From assembly GCF_900496995.4 (NCBI RefSeq), contig NC_044027.1:14966743-15030742 (forward strand): DNA of 64,000 nucleotides. Direction: 5' to 3'. This DNA comes from Aquila chrysaetos chrysaetos. Its lineage: Eukaryota > Chordata > Aves > Accipitriformes > Accipitridae. Both the position numbers and the translations under genes were made by a program. A model generated the notes under the pieces. It did no database searches, had not been told where the DNA came from, and saw only the letters and a list, made by a program, of their open reading frames with translations. Positions 24,641 through 36,400 of this stretch are shown here, in pieces (position 1 is the stretch's first letter; each line of letters begins with the position of its first letter).

Positions 24641-27150
24641 TAACGATGAGTTCCTTTTATTAAGGAGTTTAGAAAGTCCACATGTACAGCGTTGGACACC
24701 ACTCACACACGACCTAGACTTCACGGCACTGCTACACACCACGACCCGGCCCAGGGCTTCGTCGGGGGGGTACGCGGGGCCGGGTCCCAGACCCCCCGGC
24801 CGCCCCTGCCCACCCTTCTCCGGGGAGGTGTCACCACGGACGGGTTTAGCCTAATCCGGGGCTGCGGAGTAACGCGTGCGCTCTCGGGAATAATCCTGGG
24901 AAATCCTGCGTCTCGGCATGGATTAAATACCTCTCGTGCAAGTCAAAACAAAGTCATTAGGGAGTCCCGGGTGACACAGGCAGTTACACGAGGGTGTGCT
25001 ACTGACAAACCGCACGTACAACATCCCCTCCCCGGCACAGAAAAACACCGGCGGAGGGGGCCAGGGAGGGGACGAGCCTTCCCGCCCGGGGCACACGGCT
25101 CCGTGTGCCTTCTTGTCCCGAAGGCAAGTGCTAGAAAACCCAGCTACAGCTAATCCACTGAAATAAATGAACAAAAAGTAAAGGTGGGCGTTGTGCTCCT
25201 CGCCTGCGTGGGACCCTTTCCGGAGGGGTCCGGCGGGGCGCAGGAAGCCCCCTGGAAGCTGCTGGGGGCTTCTGTTCTTGTGCTGGCTGGGAAATGCCAC
25301 CGCCGAGCTCCCCCAAATCCCATCGTTCGAGAAAGCCAGCCTGGCCGCCTGCTCATGCGGAGCTCGGAGCTCGTCCTCACCCGAGGGCTCCAAGGAATGT
25401 CTCTGGCAGAGGGGAAAGCTGCAGTGATCCCCAGTGCATCGTGTGTCCCCATTTCCCTGGCAGGACAGACAGATGGGGACCCCCGGCAGGCAAAAGGGCT
25501 CATCCAGTACAGGATCTGAGGTGGCGAAGGATTAAAAAAAAAAAAAAAAAGAGAAGCATGTAGGGAAATACAAATCTGCCACAGCCGGGACGATGAGCCT
25601 TTGATCTTCCCATGCCTTAAACCCCCCCTGGAAATGGGGATGGTGGGAGTTTTCCTTCCCTCCTCGGGCAGTCTGTCCGTCCGACGGTGTGGCGTGGGGG
25701 GCTCTGCTCCCCATTGCTGCTGCGGCACAGGCAGAATATCATGTAAAGGGTGGCAGGGTCCCGGCTGTCCCCCCCTCCCCATTCCTACACAGCCCACTCA
25801 AGCTTGGTTTTGTGTTTTTTTTTTTTTTCCAGACAAAAGCCCCCATTTGAGTCCTTCCAGGGAGCCAGAGAGAGAAGTCAGCCCCACACCCCGTGGCAGC
25901 TCCTCCTTGGGTCGGCCAGCACGAGGCATCGCCTGCCGCCCGGTTATCAGGGCCCTGCAGATGCTAAGCCCCACTCAGGGCTTCTTTTTGCAAAACCTTA
26001 ATGGGATTTGAAGAAATGAAAGGCTTTGAATATCTGCAGGTGCCGAGCCAGAGCGCGGCTCATCCTGGGTGAAAATGAATGCGGGTCCCCAGGCCGGGAG
26101 CGAGCGGTGGGGGCTCACACGGGGGCACGTGGGTGTACTATCCGAAGCCAAGGGTTTGGGGAAAGGTCACAGCTTTTGGATGGTGAAAGTCCGATGCGAA
26201 TCCGAGTGGACCTGGTTGGGAGGGAGGAGCTGTGAAATGCAGGCAGAGCTGTGCCGGGAAGCGAGCCTTCCTCGCCTCCTCCTCCTCGCTGTGCTCCCCG
26301 TTTCCCCAGTGCTGCCAAAACAGCTCCGTGCCGTACTCAGTTCTGGGTGAGCGTCCTTGCAGCACCGTGCCGGCTTGCTTTGGGATGTCCCGACCCACTG
26401 GCAGGGCTCCAGGAGCCAGGACAGGGACAATGGGGACAAAAGAGTTTGTAGTTGTCCCTTTCCAGCTGCACTGCTCTTGCAGGGGGAGAGGTGAGCATTC
26501 TGCAGACCGGAGAAGGAATCACTGGCATGGTCAGACATCTGCGCGGGCTGCAACTCAGCCGAGCCCTCCCCATTCCCAGTAGCACCATGGGGTGAGCTGG
26601 AACCGTGGAGCAGCAGCCTCGTCCCAGTCCTGGGGGCTTTGTGGGGCTTGGGGCTCCCCACGGCGAGTGTCCCCTAGTCCCTTGCCAGCTTGGCGAGGCC
26701 ACTGCTGGGCGTCTGTGCCCGAAGCGGAGATGAGCAGAGGTGCCCAGGCTACTTGGGCTGCTGCATCCCTTCCTCCCGCCTGCCCTCCCTCCCTCCAGGC
26801 AGCTCCTTCTTTTCCTTGCTGGACCCCGCTGGGCACCGCTCCCCAAATCCCCGCATCCCGCTGCCCTCTCTGCCGCAGCCATGAGCACCGGCCGTGGGTC
26901 ACGCTCCGGCCAGGAGACCCCTTTTGGCTGCAGGGGAGCCGTGGCGGTAGGAAGCAAAGGTCCGGTGATGTCCACGGGTGCCCGGGAGCTAAAGCCACCC
27001 TTGCCAGGGGCACGTGCTCCCCAGGAGCCCCTCGAAGATGGGCCAGCCCTTGGGGAGGATGGGGAGGATGGCAGCCGGGGGGATGGGGCTGCGGGGTGGG
27101 GGGGACGGGCATGGGGCTGGGCACGGGGTGGGGGGGCTCATGCCATCCAG
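24641..27150 (-). other. FIBCD1: FIBCD1 3' untranslated region (end estimated)
   Basis: Stretch between the FIBCD1 stop and the candidate poly(A) signal. No other gene is supported. Includes an A run near 25531-25548 and a T run near 25815-25829. The long plus-strand open frame over 26740-27651 is antisense to the FIBCD1 last exon and is not a gene. Confidence 0.55.
24656..24661 (-). terminator. Likely FIBCD1 polyadenylation signal
   Basis: Plus-strand TTTATT, read on the minus strand as CCTTAATAAAAGGAACTC. It follows an AT-richer minus-strand stretch typical of a 3' UTR end and precedes a strongly GC-rich segment. The implied 3' UTR is about 2.5 kb. Confidence 0.6.
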
Positions 27151-27410
27151 CTAATTCTCCTCCCGGACGGGCCGGATCTTCATCTCGGTGAACTTGAGGG
27201 AGTACTGCCAGCCGGTCCAGGAGGACCACTCGATGCCGTCGGCGTAGGAGCTGTGGTGGCCCTTGAGGTACTGCCCGTTGAGGTTGGAGGTGTGGCAGTT
27301 GCGGTACCACCAGGCGCCGTGGTAGAAAGCCGCGCAGTTGTTCTCCGAGTGGTCGTTGTCCAGGTCCTTGGTGGTGAACTTCATCCCGTTGTGCTTCAGG
27401 AAGGAGTCGC
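27151..27410 (-). CDS. FIBCD1: FIBCD1 last exon (calcium and acetyl-binding site)
   Basis: 260 bp ending in TAG (27153-27151). Reads [40 protein letters not shown] and onward to KIRPVREEN. Holds the calcium aspartates (DLDND), the Cys400-Cys413 pair and the aromatic/histidine pocket that binds acetyl groups. Confidence 0.97.
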
Positions 27411-30400
27411 CTGCCGCCGGGGGAAAGGAGCCGTGATGGGCCCTTCCCGCCCCTCACCCTGCCCTCGGGCCGTCTCCCACCCCGGGGGGGGCTCCCCTGG
27501 GCACCCCAATGGGGCTCCTTCGGTGACGTACAGGGCACCTGGTGTCACCCACCCTGCAAACGCCCAACCGCAGACCCTCTCCTGCCTCCAGCTCCCCGTG
27601 GCTGCAGGGGATGCGGCCGGCACTGCCACCAGCGCTGGAGGAGACGGCTAACACCCCGGCGAGGGGATTCGGTGGCCGTGGGCTCCCCCTGCCCCATGGG
27701 ACCACGCGCATCCCCCCCGTCCCGCCGCCCTACCTGCCGTCCCCGAGTAGTCGGCGACGGAGACGGGGTACCCGTCCTCCTCGGGGTCGACGGAGAAGAG
27801 CCCCACGCCGAAGCTGCCGTAGTGGGCGAAGGCAGTGCCGTTGTCAAAGTCCTCCAGGTCGATGCGGAGCTCGTAGCTGCCCTGCACCGTCAGCACGTGG
27901 ATCCGCTTCAGCCCTGCGGCAGAGGGAGGGGGCGAGTGGGGGGACCCCGGCGGGGATGGGGTGGCCGGGGGTCCCTGGGGAGGGGGCACGGGGTAGGACA
28001 GGGAGCGGTTCCCACCCTCCAGCCCTCGCTCTGTTATCGCCGCACGGCCGAGGGCACGTGCTCGGCTCGCGGGCAAACAGCCCCATCGCTTCCCTGACCC
28101 TGTGCAGCCACCCGGTCCCCTCCCCGGGATGTCACTCCTAGGACGTGAGTGCTGCCCAGGGGGGTCTCGGCGTCCCCTTCCTTTGCAAAGGAAACCCTGG
28201 ACTTCTCGGGGGGCGGCTGGCGAGCCCCAGGCTTTGCCAGCCGGTCCAGGAGCGAGCACTGCTAGCCCCACGCACCTAACCAGTGCTCTCCCGTCAGCTT
28301 CCCGAAGCCATCCCGGTAGGCTTCCCAGCCGCGGAAAAAGTTCACGGAGCCGTCCTCCCGCCGCTGAAACACCTGGGGAGGGAGACATGCGGGGCGTCAG
28401 TCGTGGGGCTGCTCCGAGCCCCGAGCAGCCCCCTGCTCCCCACCCCTCCCTGTTGCCACCTTATTAGACGCGGGCGCAAATTAAACCCTTTCAACTCAGT
28501 AATTACATGGGGACACTGGCAAGCAGGTCCCCAGGGGAAATGCCGATCGTCATCTGCCGGCTCCCAGGGATGGGCGAGTCCATTCAGATAAAATCCTTCA
28601 CTGGATCCTCCACCTGGAAATGGAAGCAGAGCTCGGGAAGCCCGCGGTGCGCTCCTTCGGGAAGGTGGCCGGTGCCCTGGGAGGGGTGGGCACCCTGCAC
28701 CCGGCTCGAAACAGCCCGGGCTCTGCCATTGCACGTGGGAGCGGAGGTACGGACAGACGGACAGCGTGACTCAAGGTCCGTCCCCGCAGCACGTGCTGCC
28801 CAGGTCAGTCCAAGCCATCCTGCAAACGGCGGGATGCTCAGTACTGTCGGGGAGGTCGGCGCCCCGACTCCTGCAGAGCCCCCAGATCCCAGCCAGATCC
28901 CCAGGGCTCAGCATGGCTTTTCTCCTTGGAGCCTTTCCCTTTTCCTCTCCCATCTGCTTATCGGCATGTCACGCCCTGTGTGTTTCATCCCCTTTTATCC
29001 GTAGTTTCGGGTTTGATTTATTGACAATGATCCAGAAAATGCTGCTCCGTGTCCAACCATTTGAACTTAATTAAGCCTCCAGCTCTGGATTAATTGCATT
29101 AAACTTGGCTGAGCCGGCCTGCTCAACTGCCACCAAGTGCCGCGCTCCCGTGGCCACGGCGGGGGTGGATGGCGTGTTTGGTGATTTCGGAACAGCCGCC
29201 CCGTGTGCCGGCAGCCAAGGGGCCAGAGCACCCCGTCTTTGGGTCCCGGCTGTGCCGCCGAGCCCGTTTGCTCTGTTTCCAGCATCCCAGGCTCCGGCAA
29301 CGCCGCCGAGCCCCCACGCCGGCCGGGAAGCCGCCATGCTTTGCTCCGCGGTGGGGATGCTCCTTCGCAGCCTCCTCCCGGCTGCTCCTGCCCATGCAGG
29401 GTTTCATCGCGGCATTCGGAGAAGACCCAGCTTGTGAGCTTCACGATGGTTTGCCCTTCACCGGACAGGCATTTTTGGGGCCGGTGGTGCCTGGTGCAGG
29501 GTCCGGCACGCTCCTCGGCACAGCACGGCTCTGATCCTGCTGTACTTACCTTCTAGAATTAGAGCCTTAATTTTTATCCCTGCGTTGAGCACTTGAGAAG
29601 CTGTGGTTAAGCCCGTTTAAAGGGGCTTTCTTTGGGCTTGCTGGGAAAGGGGGATGGCACAGCTGGACGGGGGCCTGAAGCTGATTTTCCCTGGCCAAAG
29701 TCGGCTCCGGCGCTGCCGCATGGGGAAGGCGGCGGAAGCAGCACCGATGCTCCCTCTTAATCGGCTTTGACCCGCGGTTGTAAATAGGCCAATTGCCTGA
29801 GCGGTGCCCGGGGAAGCGAGCGGGGCACATCTCTGCGGGCTGAGCCTCGGCACGGCTCGGCAATCACCATGGGTGCCGGAGGAGCCCTCGGTGCCCCGCT
29901 GCCCACCGGGCTCGGCCCCAGGGGGCTGGAAACTGGGTCGGAAGGGCTGGTGGGTGCTGGAGGTCCTGCGTCCTCTTGGGTCTCCTGCTCCATCCTCATC
30001 ATCTCTCGTGCACAGTCCCTCCTCGTCCTTCACTCGTGCACCCGCTGCGTGCGGGCAGGGATGTGGGAGCCTCCTCCTTGTCCCCTGCACCGGGATGCTG
30101 CGGGCACCGGGATGCTGCGGGCACCGGTGACCCACAGGCTCGCTGCCGCGCTCCCAGCCCTGCCTCACTGCTTTTTTCCTCCTCATCAAATATGCATCAC
30201 CCCCTCTTAAGCAAAAAGGATTTCCTTCCCTTCTTTAAAGGCAAGGCTGAAATATTTATCTCCCCCGCTCTCTGCCTCCCCCGGTCGTGCTGAGCTCGCG
30301 GGGCAGGGACAGGCTTCTGCAAAGGCACCAACCCAGAAAAATGGGTTAAAAACAGAGAAGAGTGGGAGCGGCAGCCAGTGCCCGCTGTGGTGTTGGCGTC

Positions 30401-33400
30401 GAGGGAGGGTTCTGCTCCCTGTCCCCGTAGCCCCCTGATGCCGGCCTCCACCAAACCCCCAGTGGGCTCAAAACTGCACCACAGCCACAGCCTGGGGAGA
30501 CGCTCGGCCATCGCTTTTCTGCCACCGCAGTGCTCGAGCTCCTGGTCGGGTTTTCGGCAGCCGTGGCGTGGACCCCACCGCCCCGGCCCCACGGCGTTCC
30601 TCTGAGCCCCCATCGCAGCGGGGAGACGGTCTTTGGGTTCAGCCATGGAGAAGACAAACTCAGAGCATCGCAGGAGCCGGTCTCCGGGAATTGCCAATCC
30701 CGTGTGATAGCCTGCGAACATCGTAGCCGGCAACGCTGCCTGTCCCGGGGACCCAGCTGCTCCAGCCTGTCCCCGCCAGCAGAAGTGTCTCGTTCCCATT
30801 TGTGGCGACGCATAAGTCACATCTTTTGGAAACAGCACGTGTTTCCCCAGGCTTGTCTCACCCGCTGCCTTCGGCTTATCCCAGCCCGTGTGTAAATGCA
30901 TCCGTGTCTGCTCAAACCCCCCCCAGCCCGCTCCGGGACCCTTCTGGCGGGTGATGAGCAGGCTGGGTGAAGCCGTCCCCGTGAGCATCCCCGGCATGGC
31001 AGGTGCCCGCGAAGCTGGAAGCTGTCACTTAACATCACCACAGCCCTCGTCGTGCTGGCACAGCCTTTCCTTCCGCATCCTTTGGCTTTCCCACCGCTTC
31101 CCAACCCGCGCTGTACATGGAAAATGATGCTGAGGTGGACGGAGCCGTCGCGGCACCGTCGCTTACGGGGCTGAGATGCTGATCCCGGGGGACTTTGCCC
31201 CGGCTGGGGGCTGCTCAGGGGGACCGGGAGGAGTGTGGGGCGTTTGCAAAGACTTCCCAAGACAACAGCACGTGAAGAGGCAACTTTTTCAGGCCTCCCA
31301 GGATGCTGAGCCTCCCCCACCTGCCGTCACCCCCTTATTTCTTTAATAAAGTGCCGGAGGTGAGTGTCAAAGGGGGGGTTCACGGTCAGGCTGGGCAATT
31401 ACACAGCTGCAGCCCAGCACTGCCGTGAGGCTTGGGTCAGCCCGGGGGAGTCGCTGCAATTAAAGTCGGCGCTGAGCGCAGGACACGGATGTTCCCGTTG
31501 GTGCCGGTGGGCACCGACCCGGACCTACGTCCCAGCCGGCTGCAAACGGGCGGGCAGGACCGAGGAGGGGACAAAACAGACCGGGGGTGCGTGCTGGGGG
31601 CTCCTGCACGGACGCCGATGCTGGCTGCCCTCTCTGCCAGATTTCTGCTTTTCGGCTACGCAAAACAGGCAGCAAACGGTGCCAGAGCTGCAACCGCTTG
31701 TGCGGCGCAGGGCACTTTGGCTGCCCCAGGCTGGATGCGGCCGTTGCGGGGAGGAGAGGACTTGGTCTGGCGAGGGCTGTGCCTCGCTCAGCCTTCCCTG
31801 TGAAGGGGATGGGGAACGAGGAGGGATGCGGCAAGGGGACACGGTGACACTGCAGATGACACCGTGGGGATGGGGAGGTGGGTGACCCCGGCCGGGTTTC
31901 TCCCCGACGGGGCATCGGGGCAGCTCTTGCCCCAGCCCCGCTCCCCGTGGTCTCTAAGCCGTCCATGCAGGCTAAGGCTTAGCTCAGCAGCTCCCAAGCT
32001 CCCGAGTCAAAATTGATTCAGCTGCTGCCATCGCTTCCACCCACCCACCCACATGCAAATAAGCCCAAATGTCAGGAGTAATCGCTCCAGAGGAGGAGGA
32101 GGAGGAGGGGAGGGAATTTTCCCAGGCTCTGCACCATGGTGCCCAGCCGTGTCATGGCTTACCTGGAGCCTGGGTGAGCCAGTGCCCCAAGGACCCCCCC
32201 ACATCCCCAGCCCCACGGGAGATGGCTGAGACACCCCCTGCACCCCAAGGGACTGGAAATATGTTTGGGAGCCTCTGCTGCAGAGCAGCCCTGAGAAATG
32301 GGGCCCTGGGGAGAGCACCCTCAGCCCCGCTCTGGATGCGCCCATCTCCGGAACGCCGGGATTTGGCACCCGGTTTGGCTCCTCTGCCCCCGTCGAGGCA
32401 AGGCAGAGCTGTGGTGCTGCAGGCAGCACCGCGCTAGTCCCGCTGCCAGATCCCACGGTGCTGTCGGGTGTAAAATCGTTTGCTTCGCCCCCTCCCCAGC
32501 CCAGCCGGAGCCCTCCTGGCTGCAGCAGCTTTAAATAAGCCTCTGAGTGTCTCGCTAATCACCTTGGGCTGCTCTTCAGGCAGCGCTCGAGCATGGCTGG
32601 GACTGACAGAGGCTGTGCAGACTGTGCGTGGGGTTTGCGAGGACCATCCCCACCCTGGGGAGCCAGCGGGGTCCCCCCTTTTCCCTCTGTGAGCCCCCCA
32701 GGAGTCTCGGTTCCCAGGGCTGCGCTGTGCCTCAGTTTCCCTGCCGAAGCTGCTGGTACCAACCTGTGCATGACAGGTTGCTCCTGCCCGGGTTGGGCTC
32801 TGGGCAGACCGAGGCCAAAGGCTCATCAGCCCCCCAAGGGCAGGGGGGCTAAGCTCCCTCCTGGCACTGCTTAAAGCTGCTTAGGGGAATCAGATCGTGG
32901 GGATTTGTTTCCTAGAGCGCCCAGCTGGAGGGGTGCTGGCCAGCTCGGCTTGCCCACTGTGTCCTCAGGGGAGAGGCTGCCTGCCCACCCCTCCCGGTGA
33001 GCCCCCCCCCCACCTCCCTGGGACCCCCTCGCTGCCCTGCCGGCACCCCGAGCGATGCCCTGGTGGGTAGGGTCTGCTCGCACCCAAGGGGTCCCTGGAG
33101 CAAGGGGGGGGGTCTCCAGGCTTGGGGCTGCCGGTGCCGTGTCCCCCCTGCTCCCTACCCCCATTACTGTGATTACGGGGCTGTCGCAGCCACCGCGGCA
33201 AAGCGAATCGGACAGGGCAGCCGGGGAGCAAGTGAATCAGCGCAGCGCTGGAGGTGCCCCGGGCACCCCTGCGTTAGATGAGGCAAAACATACTGGGTTT
33301 GGGGTCCATACTGAGCCCCAGCACCAGCTCACCGGCACCATGAGGATGGGTCAAAGCACAACCATTCGCCCCACAGCACGACCGCAGCTACACTGTGCCC

Positions 33401-36400
33401 CAGCTGGGCACCAGCCCTGCCGAGAAGGATGAACTCCAGCCGTGGCATCCAACTCCTCACCTAAAACCACCCCCCAGCTCCAGCCAAGCTCCCCAAGCCC
33501 AGGGCAGGGCGGCTGGACTCCAGCACAGGGCTCAGGCCAGCAGTACCGCCGATGCCACCGGCACGGGTAACGTGGACAAGCCTGTTTACTTGCTTCCCCG
33601 CAAGACTGGGCACCCTGCGCACATGCAGACCCCATTAGCATTTATCCCCCATCCCGCTGACACATCCAAGTGCTGAGAGTGACATCTCCCACCCCTGGCA
33701 TCCCGGCGCGGGGACAGCCCGTGGCCGGCGGTGGCATCAGCCGGTGGCCCCCAGCACGGCGGCAGCTCACCGTCCAGCCGCCCCCGTCGGTTGTCATGTC
33801 GCAGTAGACCTGGAAGCCGGAGGGATAGTGTGTGGGGAAGATGGAGTAAATCCCATCCTCTTGCTGTCCATTCGCATAGATGTCAAAGCAGTCTCGGGGC
33901 CGGGAGCCTGCAGCATGGCATTGGGATGGGGTGGGATGAGAGGAAAGCTGGTTAATTAATGATCTAATTTAATGTCTTGCCATTTCTTTCAGGCGCTCAA
34001 CCTTGCTGCCAGCTCTAGTTGGCGGCTCAGTGCTGCCTTGCTCTTTGCCTCTTTTCTCCTCCGATGCTCAGGGCGAGCGGTGCCTGGGGGGATGCAGCCA
34101 CCATGGGGACCACCCCCCCAGCAGCCGGCAGGGACCGACCCCATGTCCCCTTGTGATGGCAAGGGCAGGCTGGGACCCAGCTGGGGACGAGGGAGCCGAT
34201 GCCCGGAGGCAGCTGCAGGCAGAGTATGGGCACGTGTTTGCAGCCCTGGGACGGTCTTACTCAGCTTCATCTTAACCAAATGATGATGAATGTGACTGTT
34301 TATTCTGAGTCCCATGCAGCGCTGCCGTCTGCACCCGAATGAAGGCGAACGGTCGCTTCTTGCTCTGCTTTTGCCCCAGCTACGTCTGCGTGGGGAACGG
34401 GTGGGTCTACCTCTCCCTCCTGCTCCATCTCCCCATCTCCTTGCCAGCCCCCCCACTGTATCAAATCCCTTCTCCAGGCTGGTTGTCTCCCCTCTTCTTA
34501 GGCAGAGACCTGCCAAGAGCAGCCCCAGGAGCATCCCTCTCCCCAGGGACCGACAGGGATGCCGTCTCACCGTTGGAGCAGCCCCGGGGCCGCGCTCCCC
34601 TGGCCGGCGCTCGCTGCAGGTCGGCCTTGAGCCGGGGCCGGGCACCGCCGCGTTCCTTCTGCAGCGTGTCCAGGACGTCGCTGACGGAGCTCACCAGCCG
34701 AGCCATGTTGGTCTGGCTCTCTGAGAGTAGCTGTGGGCAGGGGACACATGAGGGGACAAGGAATTGTGGTTAAATGTGGTTAAACCCCTTCCACGCCCCA
34801 GCCCCTCGATCACCCCGCCGTGAGGATGCTCTGCCCGCTCCCACGGCTCCCCAAGCACCCGCGGGCAGCAATGCTCCCTGCCGGGGTACGGGCTGGTGGG
34901 GACCAGGTGAGGGCATAAAAGCCACGGCAGATCCCATACTGCATCTCCAGTGCTTTTTGGCCTGGGGTCGGGGTCCAGATATCGCCTATTGCCACCGGGG
35001 TTGAGAAATCCCCGAACTTGGGTGCGTCGGTGCCGCCACCCCGTGGGATAAAGAGCATCTCTGGGCAAGGGACGGGATCGTGGAGGCGGCAGGAATAGCC
35101 GTGTCCTGAGAGAGCCGCCAGCTCTCCGCTGTCCCCCGAGGTGACCTGGACTGGGCGAGTGACATGGGGTGGCCGCGGCAAAGCAGCAGGATGGGGAGCG
35201 AAGCGAAGCAGTGGGGAATCAAGCAGCTCCGGCCGGAGGGAGATGAGCACCAGGAGGGACGGGCACGGAGCCGAGCATCCAGCTGTGCCCTGGGTCCTGC
35301 TACAATGCCCGGCAGACCCCCGGCATACCCAGGTAAGCATTTCAACACAGCTGATCAGCTGGGAAATTTTGGAGACTGTATATAAGGGGGGGGCTGATTG
35401 CTGCGTGAAGCGCCCTTGGGATGGTCCTGTGCTGTGCTCGGCTCTGCTCAGAGCTCCCAAACTGGACCTGGAGCCGGGAAAGCCACATCGTGGGAGGCTG
35501 CACGCTCGGCTCACTAGCACCGGGGCAGTTTGGCAGCGAGACACAGGCAGCTGATGAGCTGGAGCTGAAGTTGTGCTTCCTAACTTGCAGTTCCCAAGCA
35601 GCCGCCTTAAACCTCAGCTCCTTCTGCTGGAGGTCTTCCCTGGACAGCGTGGGCAGAGGCTGCAAACACCTATGCTCCTGGGGACACGGGGACAGGGGAG
35701 ATCTGTCCCCAAGGAGCACTGTGCGGCATTCCCAGCCCCAGCTCACCTGGATGAGCCTGCCCTGCTCTCCCTGCAGGGCGCTGAGCTCCTGCCCCATGGC
35801 GCTGTGCCCCTTCTTGAGGCCGTCGCAGTCGGCGCGCAGCTGCACGGCGTGCGTCAGCAGCTTGGCCACCTCGTCCGCCACCGTGACCAGCAAGGCCTTC
35901 TGCTGGCTTTTGGTAGCCTTGGCCTCGGCATCGTGGTCGGTGACGGCGCGCAGCACGGAGGTCTGCAGCCCCTCCAGGCGCCCGAAGGTGCCCGCCGCGT
36001 CGGGGCAGTTGGGGTCGATGAAGATGTTGATGCGGGAGCTGTCGGCTTTCTCGATGGTGACCAGCGCGTTGGCTTCCTCGGGGTTGGTGCTGATGACGGG
36101 GGGGGATTCGGTGACGGGCGTGTGGTAGTGGTTCATGAAGAGGATGGCCCCTGTGACCGTCACTGCCAGGAGGACGGCCACCGAGAGCAGGACGGTGCAC
36201 AGGATGTACCCGCAGCTCATCCTCTGCGGACAGAGACACAGACACCGTCGGGACCCATCCAGACGAACCCATCCCGCTCCCCTTCAACTGAGAGGTGGGT
36301 TCCAACCCTTACAGACTTTGGGGGGGGGGGGGGTGTCCAGCAACAAGGGAGGCGATGTTGGACATGGGGGTAGTGGCAGAGGAGGGGACGTGGGGACCCC

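Noticed and set aside
26740-27651. 303-codon plus-strand open frame
   Set aside because: Runs antisense through the FIBCD1 last exon and intron; composition artefact.
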